A stretch of DNA of 64,000 nt. Origin: Emydura subglobosa. Taxonomy: Eukaryota; Chordata; Testudines; Chelidae. Below are positions 44,800 through 56,589 of this stretch, in pieces. The stretch covers positions 3,549,928 through 3,613,927 of the forward strand of contig ML679995.1 of NCBI GenBank assembly GCA_007922225.1, written 5' to 3'. Made by a program: the position numbers and the translations under genes. The first letter of the stretch is position 1; the number at the start of each line of letters is the position of its first letter. The notes under the pieces were generated by a model. It made no database searches, was not told the origin of the DNA, and saw only the letters and a program-made list of their open reading frames with translations.

Positions 44800-45189
44800 T
44801 AAAGATGTGAGCGGTATATGGCAACCACATGATTCATCCCTCCTGCTTCCGAGTACGTTTCCCTGGGCCACTTTCCCATGGCCCCAGCACCTTCTTCACC
44901 CTTACGTCGGAGCCGCGGCATGCCAGTCCTACCTACCAGTCAGCCAGGAGCTCCCTCTCACTCCCCTGTTCCTGCCCAGTACAGCTCTGTCCAGGGTGCA
45001 GCTGCAAGGCAGCCAGTTCTCCCTCCTTGAGATCCAGGGAGTAACTGACCCTGCAGCTCTTCTTATATAGGCCTGCTGGGCCCTGATTGGCTGCTGCTCG
45101 CAGCTTCTCTCTAATTGGCTGCTTCCAGCACAGCCTCCCTAGGGCTCTATTAACCCCTTAAAGGCCAGTGTGGGGTCAACGTCCCATCA
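44800..45189 (-). mobile_element. Solo LTR, retrovirus-like or Gypsy-like
   Basis: On the minus strand it starts TGATGGGACGTTGACC, as LTRs begin TG. It then has two CCAAT boxes (plus-strand ATTGG at 45114-45118 and 45086-45090) and a TATA box (minus CTATATAAGA, plus 45061-45070) in the right order and spacing for a U3 promoter, with a transcribed-region-like part beyond. No internal gag/pol text is present beside it, so it looks like a solo LTR. The 3' border is approximate. Confidence 0.6.
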
Positions 45190-45910
45190 CATGCGGACAC
45201 CAGAACTGGGCACAGCATTGCAGTAATGATCTCACTAATGCCCATGTACAGAGGTAATACCACCTCCTTACTCCTACTTGATATTCCCCTGATTACGTAT
45301 CCCACGCTCACGTTAACCCTGATAGCTACAGCACTGCACTGGAAGCTCATGTTGAGTTGCTTGACCACCATTACCCTTAAGTCCTTTTCAAGGTCACTGC
45401 ATTCCAGGATACGGTCCCCCATCCTGTAAGTCTGACCTGTGTTTTCTGTTTCCAGATAAGCTTGCATTTGGCCGTGTTAAAACAGATATTATTCAAATGA
45501 GACCAGTCTTACCATGCAATCCAGGTCAGCCAGTATCACTGACCTGTCCCCCTCATTATTTATCACTTCACCCATTTTCATGTCATCTGCAAAGTTTACC
45601 AGCAATGATTTTGTATTTTCTTCCAGATCCTTGCTAAAGATATTGAATAGCATTTGGCCCACCTAGAACAGGTTTCTTTGAGACTCTACTAGAAACAACC
45701 CCTTGGATGATGATTTCCTATTTACAATTACTTTTTGAGATCTATCAGTTAAGCAGTTTTTAATCCATTTAATGAGCTACATTGACTATGTATAGCGCTA
45801 ACGTTTTTAATACATGCTTATTTTTTCAGTAAGTTTCCTGCATTAGAACCTCACCAAGACAATGTCCTGATGGAACCATTTTTCTAGTCTACAAGGTCTT
45901 TCACCACGTA
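45190..45910 (-). mobile_element. L3/CR1 LINE RT remnant
   Basis: Minus-strand text MQAYLETENTGQTYRMGDRI, CSDLEKDLRVMVVKQLNMSF and QCSAVAIRVNVSVGYVIRGI follows the CR1/L3 RT order; the far end covers the region of the catalytic box ('tcatctgcaaagtttacca' on plus, giving VNFADD on minus). Stops are present. It abuts the LTR. Confidence 0.8.
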
Positions 45911-46384
45911 TTATTATGGGACTGATTTATACACCAAACTGTAAACTCAGGCTGAAGGTTTGTGAAGTGAGCAAGAAGACAGGAGTGAATGGAATGGTGT
46001 TAAAGAGGCCTCATGTAGATAAATAATTTTTCCCAAAGCAGGAAAGAGCGCTAGGATGGATGAGTGCTTAGGTTTTTTATAATTCCCCTAATGACAAAAT
46101 ACAAATGGTTTGCACTTATTTAGCACCTTCCAGCCAAGCTTGTCAAAGCCCTTTACAAACTCTCTTAATTCATTTTCGCAGTGGAGCAGTAGCTGAGCTA
46201 TGCTGGTTGGCTTTCCCCAGAGCACACACTTCCATACGTTTTAAAAAAGTAGAAAGCAGGGATTACAATGCAGATAAGCACAGTACCTTTCCTACAAACC
46301 ACAGCAGGAGAATTCCAATGCCAAGGAAGCCCAGGGAGGGTGACACTAATCCACTGTCTCACCTCGTTTTGGAAAACCACAAGT
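45911..46384. other. No gene recognised; small MIR-tail scrap
   Basis: 'cacttatttagcaccttcca' near 46115 resembles the tail of reptile SINEs. Otherwise nothing named. Confidence 0.35.
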
Positions 46385-46535
46385 CCCCACAAGGTAGAGA
46401 CTGTTATATCTGTGTTGCAGATGAGGAAACTGAGGCACGGAGTGGTTATGTGACTCAGCTGAGGTATTGCACAGTGTGACAGCATCAGAATGGGGAACAG
46501 AACCCAGTTGCTGGCTCTAATCATGAGGCAGCCTT
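46385..46535 (-). repeat. MIR-like SINE
   Basis: 'cagatgaggaaactgaggca', 'ggttatgtgactcagctgag' and 'agaacccagttgctggctct' are the inverted MIR body in order. Confidence 0.65.
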
Positions 46536-46659
46536 CCCACTTTCTTTCTGGTCCAGAACTGCACTAGCCAGTAAATCCTTCTCCCTCCTGGACCACCCAC
46601 AGCCACAACAGAGGTGCTGCCACTATTAGCACCGGAAAGGCAGGATAGGTAGAGCCTTC

Positions 46660-46998
46660 GCAGTGCATGTTTTTCATCCCCACTTCTCATCCCTTGGCAA
46701 CCTCATGTACCCATGTGGCTTCTGCTGTCATTCCTGTGTCCATGGCTCTCTAACTCACCTATCTGCCTTTGACCTTTCTCCTCTTGTCTGTGTTTTGGGC
46801 ATCTCCCCCAGGAAGCCCTGCCACCATCTCAACTCAATGCGACAAAACCCAGTGCCTTTTCCCCACAAGTCTTCTCTTCCTCCAGCCCAGTCAGCCAGTT
46901 GATAACCTTAGTCTCACATTTGACTCCTCGCTCTCCTCCACACACATTCGTGCTGTTGCCAAACACTGTCTGCTCTTTTTCCGCACCAGCTAAACAAA
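46660..46998 (+). pseudogene. L2-type LINE RT remnant
   Basis: Translation gives ISTQCDKTQCLFP (the usual LN-KT-LL-FP stretch), SSLPPAQSA, and SLTFDSSLSSTHIRAVAKHC, matching the 'LGV.FDSSLSF..HI..V.K.C' segment of L2. C-rich, no intact frame. Confidence 0.65.
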
Positions 46999-49320
46999 TC
47001 TGGCCTGCAGGGTAGATACTTACTTGTGCTTTAGGCATCCGTTGCTTCACCTACTGAACCCTCCAGGAATCTCGCATTATCCCCTCCTGTGTAGCTAGCA
47101 CCCTGAGTTTGGATTTGAGCATTTGAATCTGTCCCATCTCTAATTTTGTCCCAAGATCTGCATTACCCTCATTTGATCTGGTAAGCAGATCCACTTCAAT
47201 ATTACCGGGAACCCTGCTGTCTCGATATTGACAACCCAACCTGACCTTATTGCCTCTGAAGACAAAATTCTGATCCATGTGCTTACACAAGCCTTCCTGC
47301 AATAGCACCCTCAGAAACGAAGCCAGGCCACGCTTCCCTGGAGATAGGAAAGTGGTTTTTAAAACAACCTTTCTGTGCACACTCAAGCAGGATATTATAC
47401 ATGGGAGTGGAGAACACAGCTCTTCAGATGGTTTTGCTTGCCTTTATTTCTGTTCGAGCCCAGATGCCACAATGATGGGCATGCTATAAATCGACCAAAA
47501 GCAGGAAGTACCAGAGATCTCACCAGAAAGCTTGATCTGGGATTTCATTCAGATTCATATTACTATAAGCTTCAGACTTCAGCTGTCTCTCTGAGCTTCT
47601 CCTGTTTGGGAGTGGTAGCGCCAGAACGCTCCCAGCTCCCCTGGATTTCACCCCCACTGCGCTCTGGGCATGTACCAGAAGGCTTGGGCGTGCGTGCAGA
47701 TCTGCTGAACCCTTTCCCACTTGCCCCTCGGTGGTGAAACAACAAACGTCACCCACCATCTGGCTCCTGATCCTGTGCTGCTCTCACGGAAGGATGAGCA
47801 GACGGGCTTTCAAGGCCGAGCCTATATTTTACTTTTCAGCTCAAGTGCCCCAGTGCCTCTCATGCTGGGGGAGCTCTCTCGGTTGCAGCGCTTTCTTTAA
47901 CAGTGCCGCTTTTCTCCTTGAACAAGCCGTTTTGACTGAAAAAGCGTTAGTCAGCACTGCCTTTCGGTCCCAGGTTCTCCTCTATTATGAGCTATAACTT
48001 CTCAGCAACCCAGGCTTTTATTTAATGAGGCAAAGGAGTCTGCATTATTAATAATTATAAACCCAGCATCTGCCTGTGCCACACAAAAGGAGATGGTTAG
48101 CTTTTCCCTACTCAACTAGTTTCTTTAGAATCCAGCCGCTGGGCGCTTTGGTGGCGGTGAGGGCTCCGGAGCGGTGCCGGCAAGATGCTGAGCACCCTTA
48201 CCACTTAGGTGCCTGAAATTAAGGCCCTGGAATCCAGATTCAGGCAACTAAATGTGGCCAGATTTTCAGAGGTGTTGCGCACCCACATCTCCCACTGAAG
48301 ATCCCTGGGTCTTTCCCCCCTTCCTTGATCGTTGGCCCATCCCACAGCTAAACTCAGAGCAACCTATGGCCTGCTCTAAGTCATTCCAGCTAGGGCAGCC
48401 CCCTAGGGACCATTCTACCTGCTGGGGATTGCTGGAGGGCCCTGCACTCCGGCTCTACCTCATCTCATCCTCGGCCCGCACCCCCCCCCACCTCCGCCAA
48501 AGGCCCCTACACATGCAGGAGATGAGTGGGTAGCATAGAGCTGGCTCCACCTGAGATTTCTCCCTCCATAAGAGGTATCTCCGGCTGCACTGTTAGAGCA
48601 GTTCTCTCAGTTCTTCACACTGCTGGAGCAGCACAGGGGGGATGGAGCCAGGGGCCAGGATCTGCCATGGACTTTAATGGGAGTAGAAGGAGCTCAGCAA
48701 CTCCCAGGACTGGCCCCTGTGAATGTGGACCAAGGTGGGTGCGAAGCCACGGGGGTAACATTATTGCGCTAAGATCAGAAACAGGAGCTGCAGAAGAGCG
48801 TTTTGGAGTCTGTTGAAGTTTTAACTGAAATTCTCTCCACAGGTTATGCAGAATGGCAGCCGGCAGCCAGTCACACTGAGACGAATGTTGCTTTATTAGC
48901 ATAACAGAGTGTACCACCAGGAAATGCTTTGTATTGCTGAGATGCATTGATCTGGCAGGCTGCTATAGATCTCCGAATGCAACGGGCAGCACCATTCACA
49001 GACCCACCTCTAGTCCGCTTTGGAGGCTTTTTTTTCCCTGGGATAAAAATAATCCTTTTGCGTCAGTTCCATCACTGCGATCAGCAAGACATTTTATTCA
49101 TCTGTGATTCCTTCCCTCATCTCATTTAAACAATTCCCCATTGAGCACATCAAGTTAATTTGAGCAAAAGACATTTATTTGGACAGCCTGCCTGCACAGG
49201 TGTCTTTAAATATTTTTTCTTTGAGAGGAGGCTGGTGGATCTCACACACAGACACACACACACACACCCTCTGTGGTTTAAAATTACAGTGTGAAATGCA
49301 GCGTTAGGACAGATATGCGT
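46999..49320. other. No gene recognised; MITE remnants
   Basis: MITE remnants at 48205-48300 ('accacttaggtgcctgaaat' with partner 'caggcaactaaatgtggcc') and around 48655-48725. The A/T-rich block 49020-49215 is unique-looking. A short (CA)n tract is at 49243-49266. Confidence 0.4.
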
Positions 49321-49418
49321 AAGGGACGGTTTAGGTTTACCTGGTCCTGCCTCGGCACAGGGGATGGACCAGACAACTTCCAGAGGTCCCTCCCAGCCCT
49401 ACAGTTCTATCATTCTAA
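49321..49418 (+). repeat. CR1 LINE 3' tail
   Basis: 'ggatggaccagacaacttcc', 'agaggtccctcccagcccta', 'cagttctatcattctaag': the CR1 end, about 100 bases. Confidence 0.85.
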
Positions 49419-51249
49419 GCTGTTTGGGGTCAGGGATGGCTGCAAATTTAGATGACCAAAGGATACAGAAAACATACAAGGGACATCTAGAATCACTGAC
49501 CTCAGTGGAAACATACTGGGGAGGTGCAGACAGAAACACCACTACTGGGAAAGGGAGTCACAAACTGCATCTCCTTATGCCAGCCTGGTGTCTTGCACTC
49601 CAAAGGAGACCCCAGCTGAAGAAGGCTGCTGTAATCTCTTGCCGGGGCTAGGTAGGAGTCAAAGGGGCAGGCCAATTCAAAGCACCACTCTCTGGCTGTT
49701 CTAGTCATGCCCCCTTCCCAGCTAGTCCTGCCCGATTTGGGGATGTCTTTCTGCTTCCCATTGCCGCTACCTCGCCCCTACAACAGGCTTTCACTGCAAG
49801 GGGCCCAACCCTGCCGCCAGGGTCTGCACCAAAAAGGGCTGGAGTGAATCTAACCCAGAAAAAGTGGGATGTGCACAGGGATTTGTTATGCAAAAGTTAC
49901 AGGCAAGGAAAAGCAGGAACATTTGAAGAGGTGAAGGCTGCCCTGCAAGAATAACGTTGCTGCTGCGCTCTGGAATCACTGCAGCTCGTTAACAGCTTAG
50001 CGAGGAACAGCACGCATGTGACATTGAAGGTCCTTGCCAATTAAAAGCCCAGCCAATCGTTCATCTTCCCTGCCTAAGTAATTTGTCTGGAGAAAGCCCC
50101 TCCAGCATACCGAGCAATCAGAGCCTGACCAGAATGAGTTACATTTATTCTAGCGGAGGCACGTAAACAATGGAAAATGAGGCCAAATCCTCCCCGCGTG
50201 TGGAAAAGGCCACAAGGTCAGAGTCCCAGGGTTCATGGTGCATGCAGCCCTCTGGAGCAGTGAGGCCCCATGCGGCATGCAGGCACACAGACCCCTAAAA
50301 CACAGGGGCCCAGCTGGCCCCGGGGCAAATCCCATGGATTGCAGAGCCTCTGTGCATGGGGCCAGCCCCCATCTGGGTGCTCCCCTGCTTCCCACTCCAC
50401 TCGGGCAGGGGTTAACAGCACTCGGCCCTGCACGGCTATCCACTAGGTCTCTCCAGGGGATCGGCTCCTCCACACCCCTCTCGGCAGACAGGCTATTCGC
50501 CGGCCAGTCCTGCTTTCCTAAGCTTTGTCTCCCATCCGGCAGTGAGATACAACCGGCATGGTTTTGTCCGGTAGCGAATGGGGAAAGGCCATTTTGAAGA
50601 GCGCCCCGCCAGCATGGGGTGTGAGGTCATGCCAGTGGGCGCTGAACGGCGTGCTCTTCGAAATGGCATCCTCCATGCGACGTGACCTCCCAGGCACGGT
50701 GCGTGGAAGGTCCTTCAACCAAAACCACATCTCAGCACCATCCTTGTCCAGCCAGAGTCCTTCATTAAAACACACTTCAGAAGAAAAAAAATAAAAATAA
50801 AACAACCCAACGGCACCGAGAAGCCACAACTGCGAGCTGCAGTAAATCCCACGTTGTTATAAGCCTACACGGGTGTTCAGGGCATGTTGATCCGAACTCT
50901 GCTGCTGTATTGCCAGTCAGAAATCATTACCGTTCTTCGCACTACTGTCCAGGATCCAGCGTCACTTAACGTTGATTGTCCAGTGTGGAATCTAAGCATG
51001 CAGCAGAGTGGAACAGTTTACAGCTGGTCATGGCTGTTAACTGTTCGATACGAATATCAGTCAGAGGAAATTAATGATAAAATGGGATTAAAATAGCCGC
51101 AGTGATAATTAGCTCAACAGTCACATGATAGGTAATGAGCAATGACAGACAAACTTCAAAAGCAGTGGGGTGGAAAATATCCACAACAGAACTAAAACTG
51201 GTCAGAATTAGAAGGGCGTTGTTCTTTGCGAGAGAGGGGCTCCATGTTG
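49419..51249. other. No gene recognised; one hairpin and possible conserved blocks
   Basis: Contains the inverted repeat at 50588-50668 (listed separately). The stretches at 49975-50150 and 50880-51150 are unique-looking with homeobox-like ATTA words and could be regulatory. Confidence 0.35.
50588..50668. repeat. Short inverted repeat (hairpin)
   Basis: Arms 'gccattttgaagagcgcccc' and 'gcgtgctcttcgaaatggc' pair over about 20 bases with a few mismatches, with a loop of about 40 bases. No terminal-repeat family recognised. Confidence 0.6.
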
Positions 51250-51450
51250 TTACTAGCTAGTGCTTTTCATCAGCAGATCTCAAGGGAGGGCAGCATCATT
51301 AGCCCCATTTTGCAGATGGGAAAACTGAGGCACAGAGAGCTGGGATGACTTGCCTAAGGTCACTCTACAGGGCAGTGGGGGGAACAGCACCCAGATCTCC
51401 TGAGTCCCAGTCCAGTGCTCTATGCACTGGGCTCCACTGCCTCCCCTGTG
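51250..51450 (-). repeat. MIR-like tRNA SINE, nearly full length
   Basis: Inverted MIR order is complete: 'gcttttcatcagcagatctc' tail, 'gcagatgggaaaactgaggc', 'gacttgcctaaggtcactct', then the tRNA head 'tctatgcactgggctccact'. Confidence 0.8.
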
Positions 51451-54400
51451 AAGATACTCCTTGTTTTTGGTATTAAAAGTATTAGGATCACTCCTCAATT
51501 AAATAAGACCTAGGGATCAGGGGAAATGGGAGCTGAGCTGCAGTGCTTTTCTTCCCCTGGGCTACCAGCTCAGGTCAGTAACAGCCCACGGTCTCTGGCC
51601 CCTGACAGCTGTTCAGTGGCCTGTGCAGAAAGAATAGGTAGTCTCAGTGCAGTTCCTCGGGGACAGGTCTCCACACTGCCGCTGTTGCTAACAGGTCCTT
51701 GTCAGTTCCAGCACAGAGGCCAAGAACAGAACAGCCCCTCCAGAGCAGGCTTGATGCACATTGGCATGGCTGGGGGTTTTTGTTTTTTTTTTGACTGAAG
51801 TGTAAAGAGAACCATAACATATATAGAGAGTGACAGTCTCCCAGAAAGAAGCTGTCAGTTGAAAAACATGTTTTTATACAGCCAGGAGATCTACTCTATC
51901 AATCAAACACTTTTTAAGCCACTGTGCAGCCTTTCTTGAATCCATACTGTGCCCAAGGGATGCTCAGCTCATAAATCCTGAATTTCAAAGCATCCCATCC
52001 TGATCAGTGCAAAAGTGGGTTCTCTGTGCGCAGGCATAAAGGTACAAACACCCTGTCCCAGAACCCCCCAACCCCAACCACTCACCTATGGCATGGGTAA
52101 GCCAGTCTAGATTTTAATGGATCATTTTTGTAGGAGAAGAATGATGCAGAAGTCCTTAGGAGTTAAATTCCCAGTCCATCTCCCAACTATTCCAGATCTC
52201 TTGCAGCCTTTGTTCACAGGCATAGTGATTTTAAAGTTATCCCATTCACAAAGGTTTCAGTTTGACGTACATTTTGCAGGCTTTTTTTCTTCTGCTGTTC
52301 ATTGCTCAAAGAGCAGAGATTTGTAAGGTTCTTAAATTTTTCTGGGAAGAGATTCAGTCATGTGGAAATGAACGAATCCATAGAGGGCAGTGATTATAAA
52401 ACAGGAAAATCAGAGGATGGAAGACACAGTGCTTATCCTGTACTGTTCTTCTCTTTCAAAAGAATAGTCATTCTCTAGCTGTACCCATTTCTCAACTGCT
52501 GACTAGCTTCCTACTGAGTGTTTGGAGAAAGTAAAGAGACTCTGGCTTTTGTAAAAATGCTCAGACTGATCTAAAAAAAAAAAGTAGTTTCAAGAAATCC
52601 AACAGGATCTCTTAACGTCTCATATTTCACTTGTATAAGAACAGGCTTTGTGGACACAGACGGGCTGGCGGGAGGACAGAGGGCAGATTGTGAACAGATC
52701 TGCTGTCTGCAGACAAACAGAGAAAGGCCATTTCAGAGGCAAAACTTGCAACTAGTTTGTGGGTATTCCCCTGGATCTGTTCACCCAGGGCTCCTGAAAA
52801 AGAATTCATGGATGCCAAATATTGGTCAAAAGGTGTGTACACAGGCTACCCACAGGGAACTGCTCTGCACGCCTCTGCACAAAGCGACCCTTATAGCACC
52901 AGCCAAAATGCCCATCGTGCTGCAGGGCTGGTTCCACGTGCCAGTTACTTTCCTAACTCAAGATGTGAGTCCAGGAGAGAGAAATGAAAATGAATCAGAT
53001 GATACAAAGCCAAATCCTGGCCTCACTGGTGTCAATGGAAATGTAGTCATTTACTCTAGGGAAATCAAGATTTCACCCATATCTTCTAATCAACGTTCTC
53101 CGATGGCCATATTCTGCTCTCCATTACACCACTGTAAAACCAGAGCAACACCAAAATCCAGCTTTATAGCAGTATATATGAGAGCAGAGTTCAATGACTG
53201 ATTTTTTTGTTCATATAAACAAACTCAGAAATCTTTTTCTCTACAACCCTCTTCTCCAAATTCCCTAAACTCTTTGCAAGGTATTGATTGCATTTTAAGG
53301 TGAAATGGTGCTTTATGACATTAATCTCTCATTCAGGAACAAGGATGAAATTAACAAGTCAAATTCAGCCCTGACATAACTCGATTGATTCCAGTGGGCT
53401 TTGAAGGAACTCGATGTCTCCCAAGCAACACTCAGCACCGCACAGGATGGGCTCATGCTTTGGAAATAATTTATAAGAATTACTGAATTCTCTTAAAACC
53501 CAGGGGAAATGGAGCCTTTCCCTGCTCAAATCACCGGTGTTTCTATTTCACATACTAATGCATTTTGTCGAGACCTCTGGGAATCTACTTCAGCTCAAAA
53601 TAACCCACAGACACAGCAGATGCTCTGTCTCTGCTGACTGACCAAAAACAAAAGAGGTCAATGAAACTGACATTAGACAATAAAAATAAGGTTTGATAAG
53701 GGAGAAGAAAAGTAAAGAAAAAACTGTTTTCTTCCTCCCTAAGAGCATGGATATTGCCCACCGCACCAACATGGAGGTCGTCTTCTCTTCTAACTTCTAC
53801 CGGTATAAATCAGGAGTCACGTCACTCCAGCTATGGGAAAACTGGTGTAAGTGAGAAAAGAATCAGGCCTTTTATATCTATTTCTGGAATACTTCAGGTT
53901 TTGCCTTTCTGCTGCGTGAAACGTTAGCTCTCTGCTGGTGTCTGTCACACGGCAAACATTTGATCTAAGATTCGTCTCCTGAAGACACCTCCTATGACTG
54001 TTAACCCATCACCTTTAATGTTTTCCCCCAGCATATTCAGGGGGTGGAAAGGATTCAGTGGGAATGTAGGCAGGGAGGGGGGGAGGTTAACTGAGGGTTA
54101 GCATGTGAGTGCCTGGTGGGAGGTAGGGGGTTTCCAGGGTGGCAGGTGGGAGAGGCGGAGCAGGGAGCACTGGGGAAGGCAGGGGAGCCAGTTTTGCTTG
54201 GATCAGTATTTACCTTTTGCTTCAATAAATCTTGATTCTCCCTCCGGCCGAAATCACTGTCTACTTATGAGCAGCTCTTCCTACTAAGAAGGTTGATGGA
54301 CAGGTGTGACATTCCTTAGACACTGACAGACAAGTTGTACCCGACCCGGAACTGCACACCACTGCTAATGCCTTCCACTTACACCAGAATCAGCACAGGC

Positions 54401-55199
54401 AGAAAACGGAGACGGTTGGCGTTCCTCTCCTTCTAACAGGAGCTCAAGTCGTGCTGCATTAGTAGAGAATGAAAACCACAGGAGCAGGACGCAGAACCTG
54501 CCAGCCTGGGATACCAGATCGGCCATCTGTTACTTTCACATGTTGAACGATGGTTCTAGACAGAGAGGAGTATGTGTCACCGAGCATACTGCACGGGAAG
54601 CACAATGGTGAGAGGAAAACAACAGGGTGGAATCACTCAGCAGCCTTGCGACAGCTTTTATAAAGATGTTACAGCCAGCGTCCAGGCTCCTGACAGGCTG
54701 GAGCAATCTGTACAGAGTACAGTCACCGTTGGGAGGGGAAGACCGAAACCATGCTTTGGGCACTTTTTCCTTCCTCAGGAAAGGCACCAGCAGCATTGCT
54801 GGAACTAACATTTGTACATCCTTCCTCGCAGGGCCTCCTGTGGGTCTCTAAGGGAGAAATTAGCCCTGAGGATTTTGAAAAGGACCATGCAGCAACAGTT
54901 AAAGTTTCCAGCATACCCTACTCCTTAAACTGCAGGTGGCTGGCTTCCAGAATACGGTGATTGGCATCAGTGACTTGTCCTGCCACATACAAACCTTACC
55001 AGGAGGGGGGTTCAGTTCAAATAAACACTTTAAAGCTCAGAGGACGATCCAGATGAGCAGAACCTCCTGGAATCTGGAAAAGTAGGCTGGGAAATTTCTG
55101 GCATTTCTTCATTCGAGGCCAGTTGGAACTCCAAATTGATCTGTCTTTGGTACTTACAAGTCCCCTATTACCGCTGTACCTGAGCGCCTCACAACCTTT
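51451..55199. other. No gene recognised; MITE remnants
   Basis: MITE scraps near 53008-53050, 53360-53410 and 53800-53880 ('aaactggtgtaagtgagaaa' then 'gaatcaggcc'). No exon support. Confidence 0.4.
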
Positions 55200-55400
55200 C
55201 ATGTATTTATCCTCACCACAGCCCTGTGAGGTAGAGCTGTGCTAGTAGCCCCATTTTATGGATAGGGAATGGAGGCACAGAGAGACTAAGTGACTTGCCC
55301 AAGGTCACACAGGAAATCTATGGCAGAGCAGGGACTGGAATCTGGGTCTCCTAAGCCTCAGTCTAGCCCCTTAAACATTAATCTATCCTTCTTCTCTATG
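55200..55400 (-). repeat. MIR-like tRNA SINE
   Basis: 'agccccattttatggatagg', 'aatggaggcacagagagact', 'gacttgcccaaggtcacaca' and 'actggaatctgggtctccta' follow the inverted MIR body. Confidence 0.8.
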
Positions 55401-55636
55401 AGGATGTCTATATTGATGGCAGCACTATCAGTGCCACCGGATCAATTCTGTGGGATCAATTAAACGGCAGTGGAGACCCGCTCAATTGATCCAGAAGTCA
55501 ACACCATTAATGCACCCCCGTAAAAAGAGAAACACTGCGTCGATGGGAGGGCATTTGCCATCAGCACAGCACAGTGGGGACGCTTGCATATTTCCTGTCG
55601 ACTGTCGCCAAATTTTGCCGGCAACGTAGACCAGGC
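55401..55636 (-). mobile_element. Non-autonomous DNA transposon (Harbinger/hAT-like)
   Basis: Ends 'gcaacgtagaccaggcct', the inverted form of the terminal sequence at 42073; the left end 'gatgtctatattgatggcag' is a weaker partner. The inside has no coding text. Confidence 0.5.
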
Positions 55637-56494
55637 CTAAGAAGAGAGATACAACAACAAGAAGAACAAAACTTGGGGGAGGTGCTGGGGGATAGAAGGG
55701 GAAGTCAGCCAAACATTTTCAAACATCAAAAGTGCCGAGTTCAAGTTTCAGGTCAGTTTATAAAAGAAGTCATGACATTTGAAAGGAACATGATGTACTG
55801 TGCCACTGGCCCTGCTGCTGGAATCTCTCAGATCAGCTGCTACAGTGTTCTGTGCCTTTAGGTCGACAAGCAATTAGTCTGCGCTGAGAAGACAAAGCTC
55901 TGCTCAACCACAGTCATGCTAGAGAGAAGTTCTGTATGGAACTCTTGATACAAATCAAAGTCCTGAGTAAAACTAGCAAATACAGGACTCGAGCAATCCA
56001 GAAAAACAGCTTGAGTGAAACGTCCTAGAGGAAAACCACGACAGAGCAACATAGCTTGAGTGATGTTGAAACATCAATGTACACAAAATGCACTTTCACC
56101 AGTTCAACATTGACTGCCAAACAGAGATCCTATGATGCTGAAGCATCTGTATCATCTATTCCACTTCCCTTTGTGAGTGCGGTCAGGCTCAGATGATAAC
56201 GGATTGTATCTCACTCAAAAAACAGAGTGCAGGTTTTCTTGTTGCTGCTCTGTGCAGTGTTAGCAGCTTCCCAAATTCTTCAAGTGACTGAAGAAAGGGG
56301 ATATGAATAGAAACCATTATTGGTTCATAACTCTGTCAGGTACATATTCAACTCTGATGACCCTACATCACAGCAAAATGTATGTGGCATGAAAAGCAGC
56401 TACATTTGGGACCAAATTTGCAAATTGGATAATTGCACCCGCAAATGACTATAGATACTCAGCTAATCAATCTGCATGTGCAACTTTTTGTATT
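55637..56494. other. No gene or repeat recognised
   Basis: Short domainless frames only. Confidence 0.4.
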
Positions 56495-56589
56495 GTTATG
56501 TGTTATCTGCATTGTGGTATCCCTAAGGGCCTCCATCACGGATCAGAGCATCATTGCACTAAGTGCTGTACAAACACACAGCAAATGAT
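56495..56589. repeat. Reptile SINE-tail-like repeat
   Basis: 'cactaagtgctgtacaaaca' and 'catcacggatcagagcatc' match the repeat at 58375-58490 ('gctaggtgctgtacacacac', 'atcatggatcaggatctcat'). Confidence 0.55.
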
